This document shows, in pieces, positions 35,381 through 44,958 of a DNA stretch of 64,000 nucleotides. A program made the position numbers and the translations under genes. The stretch is from contig NZ_AP028070.1 in assembly GCF_030297175.1 (NCBI RefSeq), forward strand, positions 3,596,001-3,660,000, read 5' to 3'. The stretch comes from Marinobacter sp. LA51. Lineage in GTDB: Bacteria; Pseudomonadota; Gammaproteobacteria; Pseudomonadales; Oleiphilaceae. Each line of letters opens with the position of its first letter. Position 1 is the first letter of the stretch. Below the pieces are notes generated by a model, which searched no databases, was not told where the DNA came from, and saw nothing but the letters and a program-made list of their open reading frames with translations.

Positions 35381-36322
35381 GTGTCTTCAGAAAGCGCCGG
35401 ATCTCTATTCAAAACGCCCGGCCTGGCCTACGCCGGGCTGGTTCTCACGCCCCTGTTCTGGGCCGGTAACGCCGTGGTTGCCCGGGGCACGGTGGAAAGC
35501 ATTCCGCCGCTGTCGATGGCGTTCTGGCGCTGGATCATCGCGCTGGCCATCCTGCTGCCGTTTGGCCTGCCCGGCATCTGGCGCCACCGCCAGATCATCC
35601 GCCAGCGGCTGGGCTCCATGCTGGCGCTAGCCACCTTTAGTGTCGGCGCCTTTAACTCTCTGCTGTACCTGGCTGCGACCACTACCACCGCGACCAACAT
35701 CGCCCTGATCAACGCCACCATTCCGATCTTTGTCGCGCTAATGTCCTGGCTGCTGCTAGGCGACCGCACCCGGCCACTGCAAGCCCTCGGTATCGCCTTG
35801 GCGGTATTCGGCATCCTGACCGTAGTGGCCCGGGGTGAGCTTGCGGTGCTGACCGGACTGCAGGCCCAGCCCGGGGACCTGATCATGGTCGCCGCGGTAT
35901 TTTCCTGGGGCTTGTTTTCGGTGCTGCTGCGCCGCCAGGCGGTACCGCTGCCGCCACTGACCTTCCTGACTACCCAGATCCTGCTGGGGGCGCTGGTGAT
36001 CCTGCCCTTCTACCTAACCGACCTGATGGTGTTCTCCGGCGGGTTCCAGCTGACCAGCAAGACTGCACTGCCCCTGCTCTACTTTGCCGTGTTTCCGGGC
36101 ATCCTGGCCTACGCCTTCTGGAATCATGGAGTACACACGGTTGGCCCCCCGAGGGCGGCCATTTTCATGTACCTGACCCCGGTGTTTGCGTCCATCCTGG
36201 CGGGTATTTTTCTCAACGAATCGCTTGGCCTGTTCCATGTTGCCGGCGGACTGCTTATTCTTGCGGGATTGCTGCTGGCGACCCGGGCCGGGCGGACTGC
36301 CGCCCCCCACAAGCCGGGCTAG
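35381..36322 (+). CDS. EamA/DMT-family transporter
   Basis: The start is GTG 35381. The 313-residue protein has ten membrane helices in two EamA repeats, with T-P-L-F-W-A-G-N-A-V in the first helix and P-G-I-L-A-Y-A-F-W-N-H-G in the second half. This family exports amino acids, nucleosides or drugs. It lies 46 bases after the peptidase and 15 bases before the secreted carbohydrate-binding-like protein. Substrate unknown. Confidence 0.9.
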   Translation: MSSESAGSLFKTPGLAYAGLVLTPLFWAGNAVVARGTVESIPPLSMAFWRWIIALAILLPFGLPGIWRHRQIIRQRLGSMLALATFSVGAFNSLLYLAATTTTATNIALINATIPIFVALMSWLLLGDRTRPLQALGIALAVFGILTVVARGELAVLTGLQAQPGDLIMVAAVFSWGLFSVLLRRQAVPLPPLTFLTTQILLGALVILPFYLTDLMVFSGGFQLTSKTALPLLYFAVFPGILAYAFWNHGVHTVGPPRAAIFMYLTPVFASILAGIFLNESLGLFHVAGGLLILAGLLLATRAGRTAAPHKPG

Positions 36323-36337
36323 AACAAGGAGATCATC

Positions 36338-36856
36338 ATGTTAAGCAAACGAATGTTACTACCGATGTTGTTGCTGGCCTTGGGTTTAGGATGGGGCTCC
36401 GCTGTGCAGGCCGCACCCTGCGAACCTGAGACCTCTGGCTGGCAGCCTACCCGTTACTACACCGCCGGAGCCGCGGTGTTTCATGACGGCCAGTGGTACC
36501 AGGCCCGCCAGATTAACGAAGGCAAGGAGCCGGGAATCAGCTTTGACTGGAAGGAACTGAAGGCCGCGCCGGAATGTGACAGCGCCCAAACCGAAAAACA
36601 GCGGGCGGCCGAGAAACCTCGCACCAAGACCAAGGGCACTGCCGGCAGCGCCGGTTCCGGGAACACCAACCCCAACCTGTGTCAGCGTCCGGAACAGTGG
36701 CGGTTCGCCGAGAGCTACATTGTTGGCAGCCTGGCGACCCATGGCGGCATGGTGTGGGAAGCGATTCGCCCCACCAATGGCGATATGCCCGGAATGGAGC
36801 AACCTGCGCATTGGCGCCCGGTTGAGGATCATTGCTCCCTGCAGCTGGAGAACTAG
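36338..36856 (+). CDS. Secreted protein with two chitin-binding-like modules
   Basis: The 172-residue protein has a signal peptide (cleavage after about A-Q-A-A, 29-32) and two similar 45-residue modules. Each has a Tyr-rich start (Y-Y-T-A-G-A-A-V and S-Y-I-V-G-S-L-A-T), a His-x-Gly strand, a P-G segment, a conserved Trp and a closing Cys. This is the pattern of CBM5/12 (ChtBD3) modules. A Lys/Thr/Gly-rich linker (about 92-112) joins them. There is no catalytic domain, so it may bind polysaccharide or envelope glycans. CAAGGAG precedes the ATG. Confidence 0.72.
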   Translation: MLSKRMLLPMLLLALGLGWGSAVQAAPCEPETSGWQPTRYYTAGAAVFHDGQWYQARQINEGKEPGISFDWKELKAAPECDSAQTEKQRAAEKPRTKTKGTAGSAGSGNTNPNLCQRPEQWRFAESYIVGSLATHGGMVWEAIRPTNGDMPGMEQPAHWRPVEDHCSLQLEN

Positions 36857-36857
36857 C

Positions 36858-38054
36858 TCAGGGCCTGGCCGCCAGGGCGGCTTCGATCCGATCCAGCACC
36901 TCGGTCAGAACCGACCGGGGACAGCCAATATTCAACCGCATGAATCCGGATCCCGGCTCACCGAAAGTAATTCCCGGATTCATGCCCACGCCCGCTTCCT
37001 GCACGAAGAACCGCTTCAGCTCGGCGTCGGTCAACCCCAGCGCGCGGCAGTCCAACCACATCAGGTAGGTGGCTTCCGGGGCCGTGACCTGAATCCCGCT
37101 CAGCCGGCGATTCACCGCCTCAACCACGTAATCCCGGTTTTCCTGCAGATAGACCTGAAGCTCATCCAGCCAGGGCCCGCCATCACGATACCCGGCTTCA
37201 AAGCCGGCCACGCTGAACGGATTGCACTGGGGCATGTGCATGGTCTGGAACACAGTTCTCAGGGCGTTGCGGCGCTCGGCATCGGGAATGACCACGGCCG
37301 AGAGGCCCAGGCCCGGCATGTTGAAGCTCTTGCTCGGGGCGACGGTGGTCACTAGGGCGTCGTCCGGCTCGGCCAGGTTCGCCAGCATGGAATGCCGGGG
37401 GCCGTCGTCGAAGGTCAGGTCACAGTGAATTTCATCGGACAGCACCACCAGGTTGTGCTTGCGGGCGATCGCCAGCACCGCACGCAGCTCGTCCTCAATC
37501 CAGATCCGGCCGACCGGATTATGGGGCGAGCACAACATCAGTATCCGGGCATCGGCCCTGGCCGCGCACTGCTCAAGGTGCTCCAGATCCATCCGGTAGC
37601 GGCCTGGACCCTGATCCGAATCCGATTCCAGAATCAGCGGGTTCTCAATAACCGTCCGATCGCACTGCCTTATTGAGCTGAAAAACGGCGGATACACCGG
37701 AGGCTGAATGATCACCCCTTGGCCGGGCTCCGAGTAGGCCAGACAGGCCGCGTGCAGTGAGGGCACCACCCCGGGTGCCATCAGGATCCAGTCGCGCTCA
37801 ATGGCCCAACCATGACGGCTCTGGAACCAGTCGATCATGGACTGAAAAAGGCTGTCCGGGAACAGGGTATAGCCGTAGACCGGATGCTGGGCTCGAGCCA
37901 CCAGGGCCTGGGTGACGGCTTCCGGCGCGGCGAAATCCATGTCCGCTACCCACACCGGGATCACCTCTTCGCGTCCAAACACCGCCCTGCGGGCATCGAA
38001 TTTCACCGAACAGGTGTGGTCGCGGGCAACAGGCTGGTCGAATGGGCTGGTCAC
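36858..38054 (-). CDS. PatB/MalY-type aminotransferase (C-S lyase)
   Basis: This 398-residue class I/II PLP enzyme has V-W-V-A-D-M-D-F at the N-terminus, C-S-P-H-N-P-V-G-R, and P-S-K-S-F-N with the PLP Lys242. These are typical of PatB/MalY proteins, which cleave cystathionine or cysteine conjugates to pyruvate, ammonia and a thiol. It is convergent with the chitin-binding-like gene, with one base between stop codons. A divergent AEC transporter lies 226 bases upstream. Confidence 0.9.
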   Translation of the reverse strand: MTSPFDQPVARDHTCSVKFDARRAVFGREEVIPVWVADMDFAAPEAVTQALVARAQHPVYGYTLFPDSLFQSMIDWFQSRHGWAIERDWILMAPGVVPSLHAACLAYSEPGQGVIIQPPVYPPFFSSIRQCDRTVIENPLILESDSDQGPGRYRMDLEHLEQCAARADARILMLCSPHNPVGRIWIEDELRAVLAIARKHNLVVLSDEIHCDLTFDDGPRHSMLANLAEPDDALVTTVAPSKSFNMPGLGLSAVVIPDAERRNALRTVFQTMHMPQCNPFSVAGFEAGYRDGGPWLDELQVYLQENRDYVVEAVNRRLSGIQVTAPEATYLMWLDCRALGLTDAELKRFFVQEAGVGMNPGITFGEPGSGFMRLNIGCPRSVLTEVLDRIEAALAARP

Positions 38055-38280
38055 AAATCACTCCTGACTGACGGAAATACGGGCTTCGGATGCCGGTATT
38101 GTGGAGCCAGGGTCCGACCACCGCAACCGGGGTCGACTGTGCACGGGGAGTGCGGTCGGAGATATGGACAGAGGTCGGCTATTGGTCGAACACGCGCCAA
38201 TAGTGCTTGCCTCAACAGCTCAATACTTGCGAACCTAACCGTTTACCTGACAGCACATCCGTTTCTTGTCGGAGCCATTG

Positions 38281-39168
38281 ATGATTGCTCAAATCCTTTC
38301 CACCATGCTGCCGGTGTTTGTCATTGCCGGCTGCGGCGCGCTCTACGGCCGCTACCGGACACCGGACATCCAGGGCCTGAACATCCTCAACATGGAGCTG
38401 TTTGTGCCCATGCTGGTGTTTGCTGTCCTTGCCGACCAGCAGGCGCCACTGCAGGAGTACGCCCAACTGGCCCTGGCCGCGGCCGTGGTGGTGCTGGGTT
38501 CCGGCATTATCCTCTACCCGGTGGCCAAGGTGCTGAAGCTGAACCTGAAGACCTTCCTGCCGCCGATGATGTTCAACAACTCCGGCAACATGGGCATTCC
38601 CCTACTGGTGCTTGCCTTCGGTGAAGCCGCCCTGCCCGCGGCGGTGGTGCTGTTCATCGTCGAAATGCTGCTGCACTTCTCGGTCGGGCTTTATATGCTC
38701 GACCCGCACACCTCCATCGTCCAGCGCCTGAAACTGCCCATCGTGTTCGCCAGTATCGCCGGGCTGGCGGTCAATCTCGGTGGCGTGCCACTGCCGGAAT
38801 GGCTGCTGGAGACCCTGAACATGCTCGGTGGTGTGTGTATACCGCTGATGCTGTTTGCCCTGGGCGTACGCATGCTGGACGTCGATTTCAGTGACTGGAA
38901 ACTGGGAATGCTGGGCGCCATTGCCTGCCCCGCCAGCGGGCTGATCCTGGCCTGGCCGATGATCGAGTTACTGGATCTGCCGGGGATGCAAGTCGCCTCA
39001 CTCTGGGTGTTTGCCGCCCTGCCGCCCGCGGTGCTGAACTACATGGTGGCCGAGCAGTACCGTCAGGAACCCCACAAGGTGGCGTCCCTGGTGTTGCTCA
39101 GTAACCTGGGCAGCCTGGTGGTCATACCCATCGTGCTCGGCCTGGTATTTGCCCAGGGTTATGTATAG
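38281..39168 (+). CDS. AEC-family (auxin efflux carrier-like) transporter
   Basis: ATG 38281 is chosen because GGAG lies seven bases upstream. The 295-residue protein has ten membrane helices and F-N-N-S-G-N-M-G-I-P, the conserved crossover motif of AEC permeases. Bacterial members move malate, malonate or amino acids; the substrate here is unknown. It is divergent from patB. Confidence 0.9.
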   Translation: MIAQILSTMLPVFVIAGCGALYGRYRTPDIQGLNILNMELFVPMLVFAVLADQQAPLQEYAQLALAAAVVVLGSGIILYPVAKVLKLNLKTFLPPMMFNNSGNMGIPLLVLAFGEAALPAAVVLFIVEMLLHFSVGLYMLDPHTSIVQRLKLPIVFASIAGLAVNLGGVPLPEWLLETLNMLGGVCIPLMLFALGVRMLDVDFSDWKLGMLGAIACPASGLILAWPMIELLDLPGMQVASLWVFAALPPAVLNYMVAEQYRQEPHKVASLVLLSNLGSLVVIPIVLGLVFAQGYV

Positions 39169-39267
39169 GTACTTCTCTCTTTCACGGGCAGCTTGCAACT
39201 AACCAGACTTTGACCGATGGTTAAGCACTGATCCGCTTGATTTTATTAATGATAGGGAGATCTACCC

Positions 39268-41769
39268 ATGAGTGTTCTGTTCCTGCTCATCAGCGCGCTG
39301 GTACTGGTTTATCTGGGTATCGGCGGAACCGCTGCCGCAACGGTCATGACAATCGCGACCGTGCTCGGATTGTTTCAGGATCATTGGCACCTGTTCAGCA
39401 TTCTTTGCGGGGGCGCGTTGCTGGCCCTGGCCCTGATTCTGGTGCTGCCCGGTGACCTGCGCCTCGATAAACTCAGCCGCCCACTGCTGGGCTGGGTCCG
39501 CAGCCGCCTGCCAAGCCTGTCCGATACCGAGGCCGAGGCACTCAAATCCGGCTCTGTCGACTGGGACGGAGAGTTGTTCTCCGGCGACCCGGATTGGAAA
39601 AAACTGCTGGATGCCCGCCCCGCTCACCTCACCAGTGAAGAACAGGCGTTTCTCGACGGACCGGTTGAGAAACTCTGCGCCATGCTGGACGACTGGAAGA
39701 TCACCCACGAGCAGTACGACCTGCCGGACAAGGTCTGGAAGTTCATTCGGGAGAAAGGCTTTTTCGGTCTGGTCATTCCCAAGGAAGACGGCGGTCTCGG
39801 TTTCTCCAACACCGCTCACTCCGAAATTGTCATGAAAATCTCCACCCGCAGTGTGTCTGCGGCAGTCACGGTGATGGTGCCCAACTCGTTGGGCCCGGGC
39901 GAGCTGCTGATGCATTACGGCACCGACGCCCAGAAGCATCACTACCTGCCGCGCCTGGCCAACGGAGACGATATCCCCTGTTTCGCACTGACCTCCCCGG
40001 TTGCCGGCTCCGACGCCGGCGCTATCCCGGACAAGGGCATTGTCTGCAAGGGCGAATGGAATGGCGAAGAAGTACTGGGCCTGAAGGTCACCTGGAACAA
40101 GCGCTACATCACGTTGGCGCCGGTGGCGACACTGATTGGCCTGGCGATCAAGGTCTACGACCCGGACAAACTGCTCGGCGGCGGTGACGACATCGGCGTA
40201 ACCTGCGTGCTGATCCCTCGGGAAACCGGAGGCGTGAACGCCGGCGCCCGGCACCTGCCGATGAACACCGTGTTCATGAACGGACCGACCTGGGGCACTG
40301 AGGTGTTCATCCCCATGGATCAGGTGATCGGTGGCCAGGACATGCTGGGCAAAGGCTGGACCATGCTGCTCGAGTGCCTGTCCATTGGCCGCTCCATCTC
40401 CCTGCCCGCCCTCGGTACCGGCGCCGGCAAGGTCGCCAGCCTGGCGACCGGCTCCTATGCCTACACTCGGGAGCAGTTTGGCCGTTCCATCAGTCAGTTC
40501 GAAGGCGTGCAGGAAGCGCTCGAGCCCATCGCCGGCTACACCTACATGATGGACGCTGCCCGGCTGCTCACCGCCGGCATGCTCGATCGCGGCGTGCGAC
40601 CCTCGGTGCCCTCGGCGGTGCTGAAATACCGCAACACCGACCTGATGCGCGAAGTGATCAACCACGCCATGGACGTGGTGGCAGGCCGTGGCGTGATCAC
40701 CGGCCCCCGTAACTTCCTGGCCCGGGCCTATCAGGCCGTGCCCATTGGCATCACGGTAGAAGGCGCGAACATCCTCACCCGTAGCCTGATGATCTTTGGC
40801 CAGGGCGCGATTCGCTGCCATCCCTACATCGTCGAGGAAATCGAAGCGGCGGGCATGGACAACGAAGACGAAGCGGTGCGGAAGTTCGACGGCATCTTCT
40901 ACCGCCACCTGGCCCATACCACCCGCAATGCCCTGCGCGCCCTGGTGCTCGGGTTGTCCCGTGGCTGGCTGCAATCCGTGCCCCGGCAAGGTGAAATCCA
41001 ATCCGGCTACCGGCAATTGGCCCGGTTCTCGGCGGCCTTCGCCCTGATGACCGACGTCACCCTGCTGAGCGTTGGCGGCGGACTCAAGGCCCGGCAACGG
41101 CTGTCCGGCCGGATGGCCGATTGCCTGACGCACCTGTACTACGCCACCGCCGTGATCAAACAGTGGCATGAAGAGGGCTACCCCGAAGATCAGCGGCCAC
41201 TGGTAGAGTGGTCCCTACAGACCTGCCTGCGCGATCTTCAGACCGCCATGCGTGACGCCATCATCAACTTCCCGGTGCCGCTGTTGCGCTGGCCGCTACG
41301 ATTGCTGGTGTTCCCGCTGGGCGCGACCGGCCTGAACGGCCCCGATGACCGTTTGGGGGCCCAGGTTGCCGAAAGCATCGTCAAGGATACCCCGCTGCGT
41401 CAGCGCATCAGCCGCGGCGCCTTCGTGACCTTGGATCCCGAGGATTCACTGGGCCGGGTGCTGAACGCCTACAAGCTGGCCCACGATACCGAGGATATGC
41501 GCCACCGACTGCACGAGGCAGTGCGCAATCGCGACGAGGATGAAGTGGATGGCATTGCCCTGCTGATGGGCCACCAGCGCAAGGAACTGGTGGACTGGGC
41601 CTGCGCCCAGGGCGTGGTGAAAGCGGATGAGTGCGATCAGCTGCAGGAAGCACTGACCGCGCTGTACGACGTAATCCGCGTGGACGCCTTCGAAGGTGAG
41701 GGCCTTAAGGCCCTGTCCCGCTGCGCCAAAGGCAAACGCAAAGTAGTGGAACGGCCACCTCAGGACTGA
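39268..41769 (+). CDS. fadE: Long-chain acyl-CoA dehydrogenase FadE
   Basis: The 833-residue protein has two N-terminal membrane helices (1-70) and the FadE-type acyl-CoA dehydrogenase core, with F-G-L-V-I-P-K-E-D-G-G-L-G, L-T-S-P-V-A-G-S-D-A-G-A and R-E-Q-F-G-R-S-I-S-Q-F. A long C-terminal extension (about 600-833) is usual for FadE. It catalyses the first oxidation of fatty acid beta-oxidation, reducing FAD at the membrane. It is monocistronic; GGGAGATC precedes the ATG. The other beta-oxidation genes lie 6-15 kb downstream. Confidence 0.95.
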   Translation: MSVLFLLISALVLVYLGIGGTAAATVMTIATVLGLFQDHWHLFSILCGGALLALALILVLPGDLRLDKLSRPLLGWVRSRLPSLSDTEAEALKSGSVDWDGELFSGDPDWKKLLDARPAHLTSEEQAFLDGPVEKLCAMLDDWKITHEQYDLPDKVWKFIREKGFFGLVIPKEDGGLGFSNTAHSEIVMKISTRSVSAAVTVMVPNSLGPGELLMHYGTDAQKHHYLPRLANGDDIPCFALTSPVAGSDAGAIPDKGIVCKGEWNGEEVLGLKVTWNKRYITLAPVATLIGLAIKVYDPDKLLGGGDDIGVTCVLIPRETGGVNAGARHLPMNTVFMNGPTWGTEVFIPMDQVIGGQDMLGKGWTMLLECLSIGRSISLPALGTGAGKVASLATGSYAYTREQFGRSISQFEGVQEALEPIAGYTYMMDAARLLTAGMLDRGVRPSVPSAVLKYRNTDLMREVINHAMDVVAGRGVITGPRNFLARAYQAVPIGITVEGANILTRSLMIFGQGAIRCHPYIVEEIEAAGMDNEDEAVRKFDGIFYRHLAHTTRNALRALVLGLSRGWLQSVPRQGEIQSGYRQLARFSAAFALMTDVTLLSVGGGLKARQRLSGRMADCLTHLYYATAVIKQWHEEGYPEDQRPLVEWSLQTCLRDLQTAMRDAIINFPVPLLRWPLRLLVFPLGATGLNGPDDRLGAQVAESIVKDTPLRQRISRGAFVTLDPEDSLGRVLNAYKLAHDTEDMRHRLHEAVRNRDEDEVDGIALLMGHQRKELVDWACAQGVVKADECDQLQEALTALYDVIRVDAFEGEGLKALSRCAKGKRKVVERPPQD

Positions 41770-41817
41770 CCAGGGTGGGTGAACGGGCCAGCCCGCCTGG
41801 TCCGTTCACTGCCCAAC

Positions 41818-42123
41818 TTACTGGTTAAGGATATCGATGATTTCCCGGGTGTCCTTTATGATCGTGTAGACCCGGTCTTCTATTTCCACGCGCTGACGAT
41901 AGCCGCCGAGGTCACGGATGTCACCGTAACGCAGCAAATCCCGATCAAAGTAATCACCTTTCCGGTAATTCAGTTTTTTTTGCCAACCCGGAGGCAAGGG
42001 CTCGCCTCGCTCAACCTTTTTCTGCAGCCCCGGCGGCAACTGGCCATCGTGAGGCGACTTGGCCATGACCGGCCCAGCTGCGAGCATTATACCTAGCAGT
42101 GCGAATGTCAGTACGGTCTTCAC
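41818..42123 (-). CDS. Small periplasmic RcnB/CigR-like protein
   Basis: The start is GTG 42123, with AAGGAG nine bases upstream. The 101-residue protein has a signal peptide (1-21), then L-P-P-G-L-Q-K-K-V and L-P-P-G-W-Q-K-K-L repeats and a C-terminal hairpin with Y-R-Q-R-V-E-I-E-D-R-V-Y. These are features of RcnB and the related CigR. RcnB is a periplasmic protein linked to metal homeostasis; here the function is not determined. It is convergent with fadE. Confidence 0.8.
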   Translation of the reverse strand: MKTVLTFALLGIMLAAGPVMAKSPHDGQLPPGLQKKVERGEPLPPGWQKKLNYRKGDYFDRDLLRYGDIRDLGGYRQRVEIEDRVYTIIKDTREIIDILNQ

Positions 42124-42226
42124 AGTCTAAAACTCCTTGCCTATTGCGATTCCAGTAAATTAACACGGCATTGAGTTCATCGGTGTTAACACTGGTTCAT
42201 GACCATAGGTGCCGGATTCAATGCCC

Positions 42227-43168
42227 TTACTCGCCCCGCAAGCCGCCCCGGATTGCCTCATCCACCAACCATCGGCGCAACAACTGCAAACCGCGCTCGC
42301 TGCGCCGGCTGGTCTTCCAGGCAAAGAAAAACTCGTCGCCGGTCATCACCGGATGGCAGGGCAACCGGACAAAATCCTCGGAATCCTTTCGCGTACTCAA
42401 CATGTAGTCGTTGGTCAGGGCGATGCCCTGATGAAACCGGGCCGCCTCCAGGGCCAGCAGCATGTGACTGAAATGCTGGATCCGAGCTTGTGGCGGAATG
42501 CCCAGATCCACCGCCCGATACCAGGCCTGCCAGTCTCCCGCGGCCTTCTCGAAAATGCTGTGAGTCGACAACAACGGAAACCGCGCCACCTCCTCCGGTG
42601 ACAGCGGCAGATCCGCCGCCTCCGGATCCTCCCGACCCAACTCCCGCCGGATTTTCTGCCAGTAATCCTGACTACAGACCGGAAACAGCCGCTCCACATA
42701 CAGCGGCTCGTAACTGTACGCCGTTGAATTCTTGTGGATCGTAATAAAACAGTCCGCCACCCGATCCGACAGCACCGGGTTCTCCGAACTCATCTCCAGC
42801 GCCAGCTCCACCTGCGGGTGCAACCGCTGCAAATCCGGCAGCCGCGGCACCAGCCAACGCACCGCAAAGGAGCTGAACACCGACAGCCGCAACCGCGACT
42901 CCTCATGGCCCAGCAACTGCTCACTGGCCCGCTCGATCTGCAGCAGTGCTGAACTGATGCCTTCCAGGTACTGCCGACCCTCATCGGTCAGCGTCAGGGT
43001 GCGGCCACTGCGCCAGAACAGCTTTTCCCCCAGGTAGGTTTCCAGCTGTTTCATCTGATGACTGACCGCACTCTGACTAACCGCCAGTTCATCGGCAGCC
43101 AGCGAAAAGCTGTTGAGTCGGGCGACGGCCTCGAAGACCGGCAGTGATTTCAGGGGTGGCAGCTTCAT
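42227..43168 (-). CDS. LysR-family regulator (GcvA-like)
   Basis: The 313-residue protein starts M-K-L-P-P-L-K-S-L-P-V-F-E-A-V-A-R, typical of the GcvA-type subgroup, with the winged-helix A-V-S-Q-S-A-V-S-H. The effector domain follows from about residue 90. It is divergent from an EamA transporter, the likely target gene. A diverged foldback element lies in the shared upstream region. Confidence 0.92.
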   Translation of the reverse strand: MKLPPLKSLPVFEAVARLNSFSLAADELAVSQSAVSHQMKQLETYLGEKLFWRSGRTLTLTDEGRQYLEGISSALLQIERASEQLLGHEESRLRLSVFSSFAVRWLVPRLPDLQRLHPQVELALEMSSENPVLSDRVADCFITIHKNSTAYSYEPLYVERLFPVCSQDYWQKIRRELGREDPEAADLPLSPEEVARFPLLSTHSIFEKAAGDWQAWYRAVDLGIPPQARIQHFSHMLLALEAARFHQGIALTNDYMLSTRKDSEDFVRLPCHPVMTGDEFFFAWKTSRRSERGLQLLRRWLVDEAIRGGLRGE

Positions 43169-43255
43169 TATCTAATTTTCTAATGAGTAGTGAATAAACA
43201 TCATTTTATCGGATATTTAAACCCAAATAGACTCCCATCACCAGTTCAGAAAGCG

Positions 43256-43357
43256 CGGAGAGGATAGGGCTGCCGAAAATGCTCGTAGCCAAGGATGGCG
43301 TAGAGCAAGCGTACATGGATGTACTCGCAGCGGTTTTCGGGAGCCCTATCCTCTCCG
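43256..43357 (+). repeat. Foldback element copy E (diverged core)
   Basis: Arms of 24 bases at 43256-43279 and 43334-43357 match at 23 of 24 positions. The core is a sister version: GTAGCCAAGGATGGCGTAG replaces the usual GCCATGG half, and TACATGGATGTA forms the second dyad. It lies between divergent genes (lysR and the EamA transporter), so it cannot be only a 3'-end terminator for a flanking gene. Confidence 0.83.
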
Positions 43358-43396
43358 GGCTTTAGCACCCAACCAGAAGACAAGGGAGGAAAAAAC

Positions 43397-44299
43397 ATGT
43401 CCGGCAAAACCGTCAACAGTGCCATTCTTTTGCTGGTTCTTGGCAACGCCATGGCGTTGATCTCCGATGTCTTCATCAAGCTGCTGGAGCCCGGCGCCCC
43501 GGTCTTCCAGTTTGCCTTCCTGCGCTGCCTGATCACGCTGGTATTGTTGTTGCCCCTGGCCGGTCAGCTTGATCGCAAGCATCTGTTTGCAGGCTTCAAG
43601 ATCCATGCGTTTCGGGCCCACATTCACCTGGCAGGCATCATCTGCATGGTGATTGCCCTGGTAAACCTGCCACTGGCCACCGCCAACGCCGTGTTCTACG
43701 CCGCACCTATCCTGGTGATGGTGCTGTCGGTGATGCTGTTCCGGGAACGGCTGACGCCACTGAGCGTAACCGCAGTATTCAGCGGCTTCGCCGGCATTAT
43801 CGTGATCCTGCGCCCAATGGACTTTAACTGGGCCGTCATTGCCGCCCTGGCCTCCGCCTTTGCGCTGGCAATCAACGCCGTCATGGTGCGCCAGCTGCCA
43901 AAGGCCCAGTCCACCGTGCACAAGCTGTTCCTGAACTACCTGCTGATCCTGCCGGCAGCCGGTGCCCTGGCCTGGTGGGAAGGCGCCAGCTGGGACCCAA
44001 CCATCCTGGTCAGCGCCATGGGCTCTGCACTGTTCATCCTCGGTTACAACATTGCGGTACTGCTGGCCTATAGCCAGGTAGACGCCAATCAGGTGACCAG
44101 CGCCGAGTACACCGGCCTGATCTGGGCGGTAGGCATTGGCTGGGTCGGTTTTGGCGAAGTGCCAGACCTGTGGTTCCTCGCGGGCAGCCTGATGATCGTG
44201 ATTCCGCTGCTCCTGATCGGCTTACAGCAACGGCGCCGGGAGCCCGCACGGGGCTTCAACGGTGGCAAAGTGCAGTGGGCAGCTGAAGGTAACCAGTAA
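43397..44299 (+). CDS. EamA/DMT-family transporter
   Basis: ATG 43397 has a strong GGGAGGA site eight bases upstream; the open frame further up runs into the foldback element and is not coding. The 300-residue protein has ten membrane helices in two EamA repeats, including N-L-P-L-A-T-A-N-A-V-F-Y-A-A-P. Exported substrate unknown. The divergent LysR gene probably regulates it. Confidence 0.9.
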   Translation: MSGKTVNSAILLLVLGNAMALISDVFIKLLEPGAPVFQFAFLRCLITLVLLLPLAGQLDRKHLFAGFKIHAFRAHIHLAGIICMVIALVNLPLATANAVFYAAPILVMVLSVMLFRERLTPLSVTAVFSGFAGIIVILRPMDFNWAVIAALASAFALAINAVMVRQLPKAQSTVHKLFLNYLLILPAAGALAWWEGASWDPTILVSAMGSALFILGYNIAVLLAYSQVDANQVTSAEYTGLIWAVGIGWVGFGEVPDLWFLAGSLMIVIPLLLIGLQQRRREPARGFNGGKVQWAAEGNQ

Positions 44300-44339
44300 T
44301 CACAACAACCCCTGGCGCAGGCAGTGCGGCGTCAGGGGC

Positions 44340-44918
44340 TTATCGGGAAGGATGCTCGGTGCCAGAGCGAAGATGATCTTCAATAGCAAAGGTGTGCGGG
44401 CAATCTGCGCCCAATTTACGCAGAGAATCGGCCAGGCGCAGCAGGTAATCGGAATTAGCGCCGCTGGGGCCAGTGGCGCCGGCAATCTGCCGGGCAATGT
44501 CAGCATCCGGGGCATGCCCCAGAAAGGCTTCATTGTCTTCGGTGGCAATGTACACCAGGCCCTCACCATGGCTGCCATCATCAAAAGTCATGGTGGTGGC
44601 GAAGCGCAGGTAGCCATTCTTCTCGCGCACATCCAGGTGTTCAAACACCTTGGGTGATACCCGGTAAGCCATGCCCTTGCAGCGGGCATCAGGACTCTCG
44701 ATCAGAGTAACCACCCGCCCGGGCGCTTCCGGCGTACCCCGATGATCGTGGGAGCCCTGCCAAAACCGGCGCTCCCAGCCACGGATACTGGCGGGACGCT
44801 GCTCCAGGAACGGGAAATCCACTTTGTAGATCAACGACCCATAGCCGAAGAGCCAGATGGAGGACACGCCATCGAAGTTCTGGCGTGTCCGATTGTGTTC
44901 AATGGTGTTAAACGACAT
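44340..44918 (-). CDS. ChaC-like gamma-glutamylcyclotransferase
   Basis: I start at ATG 44918, giving 192 residues; the extra upstream codons are not family-like. The protein has W-L-F-G-Y-G-S-L-I near residues 22-30, the substrate loop of the gamma-glutamylcyclotransferase fold, then R-V-V-T-L-I and D-V-R-E-K-N-G-Y with the likely catalytic Glu. ChaC enzymes cleave glutathione into 5-oxoproline and Cys-Gly. MarC lies upstream on the same strand. Confidence 0.88.
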   Translation of the reverse strand: MSFNTIEHNRTRQNFDGVSSIWLFGYGSLIYKVDFPFLEQRPASIRGWERRFWQGSHDHRGTPEAPGRVVTLIESPDARCKGMAYRVSPKVFEHLDVREKNGYLRFATTMTFDDGSHGEGLVYIATEDNEAFLGHAPDADIARQIAGATGPSGANSDYLLRLADSLRKLGADCPHTFAIEDHLRSGTEHPSR

Positions 44919-44958
44919 ACGACTCACTCGGGCCTGAGACAGCAGATGCCCGCTTATC

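Noticed and set aside
39262..41169. 635-codon open frame antisense to fadE
   Set aside because: The sense frame encodes a clear FadE protein. The antisense product is a His/Gln/Gly-rich shadow without domain features.
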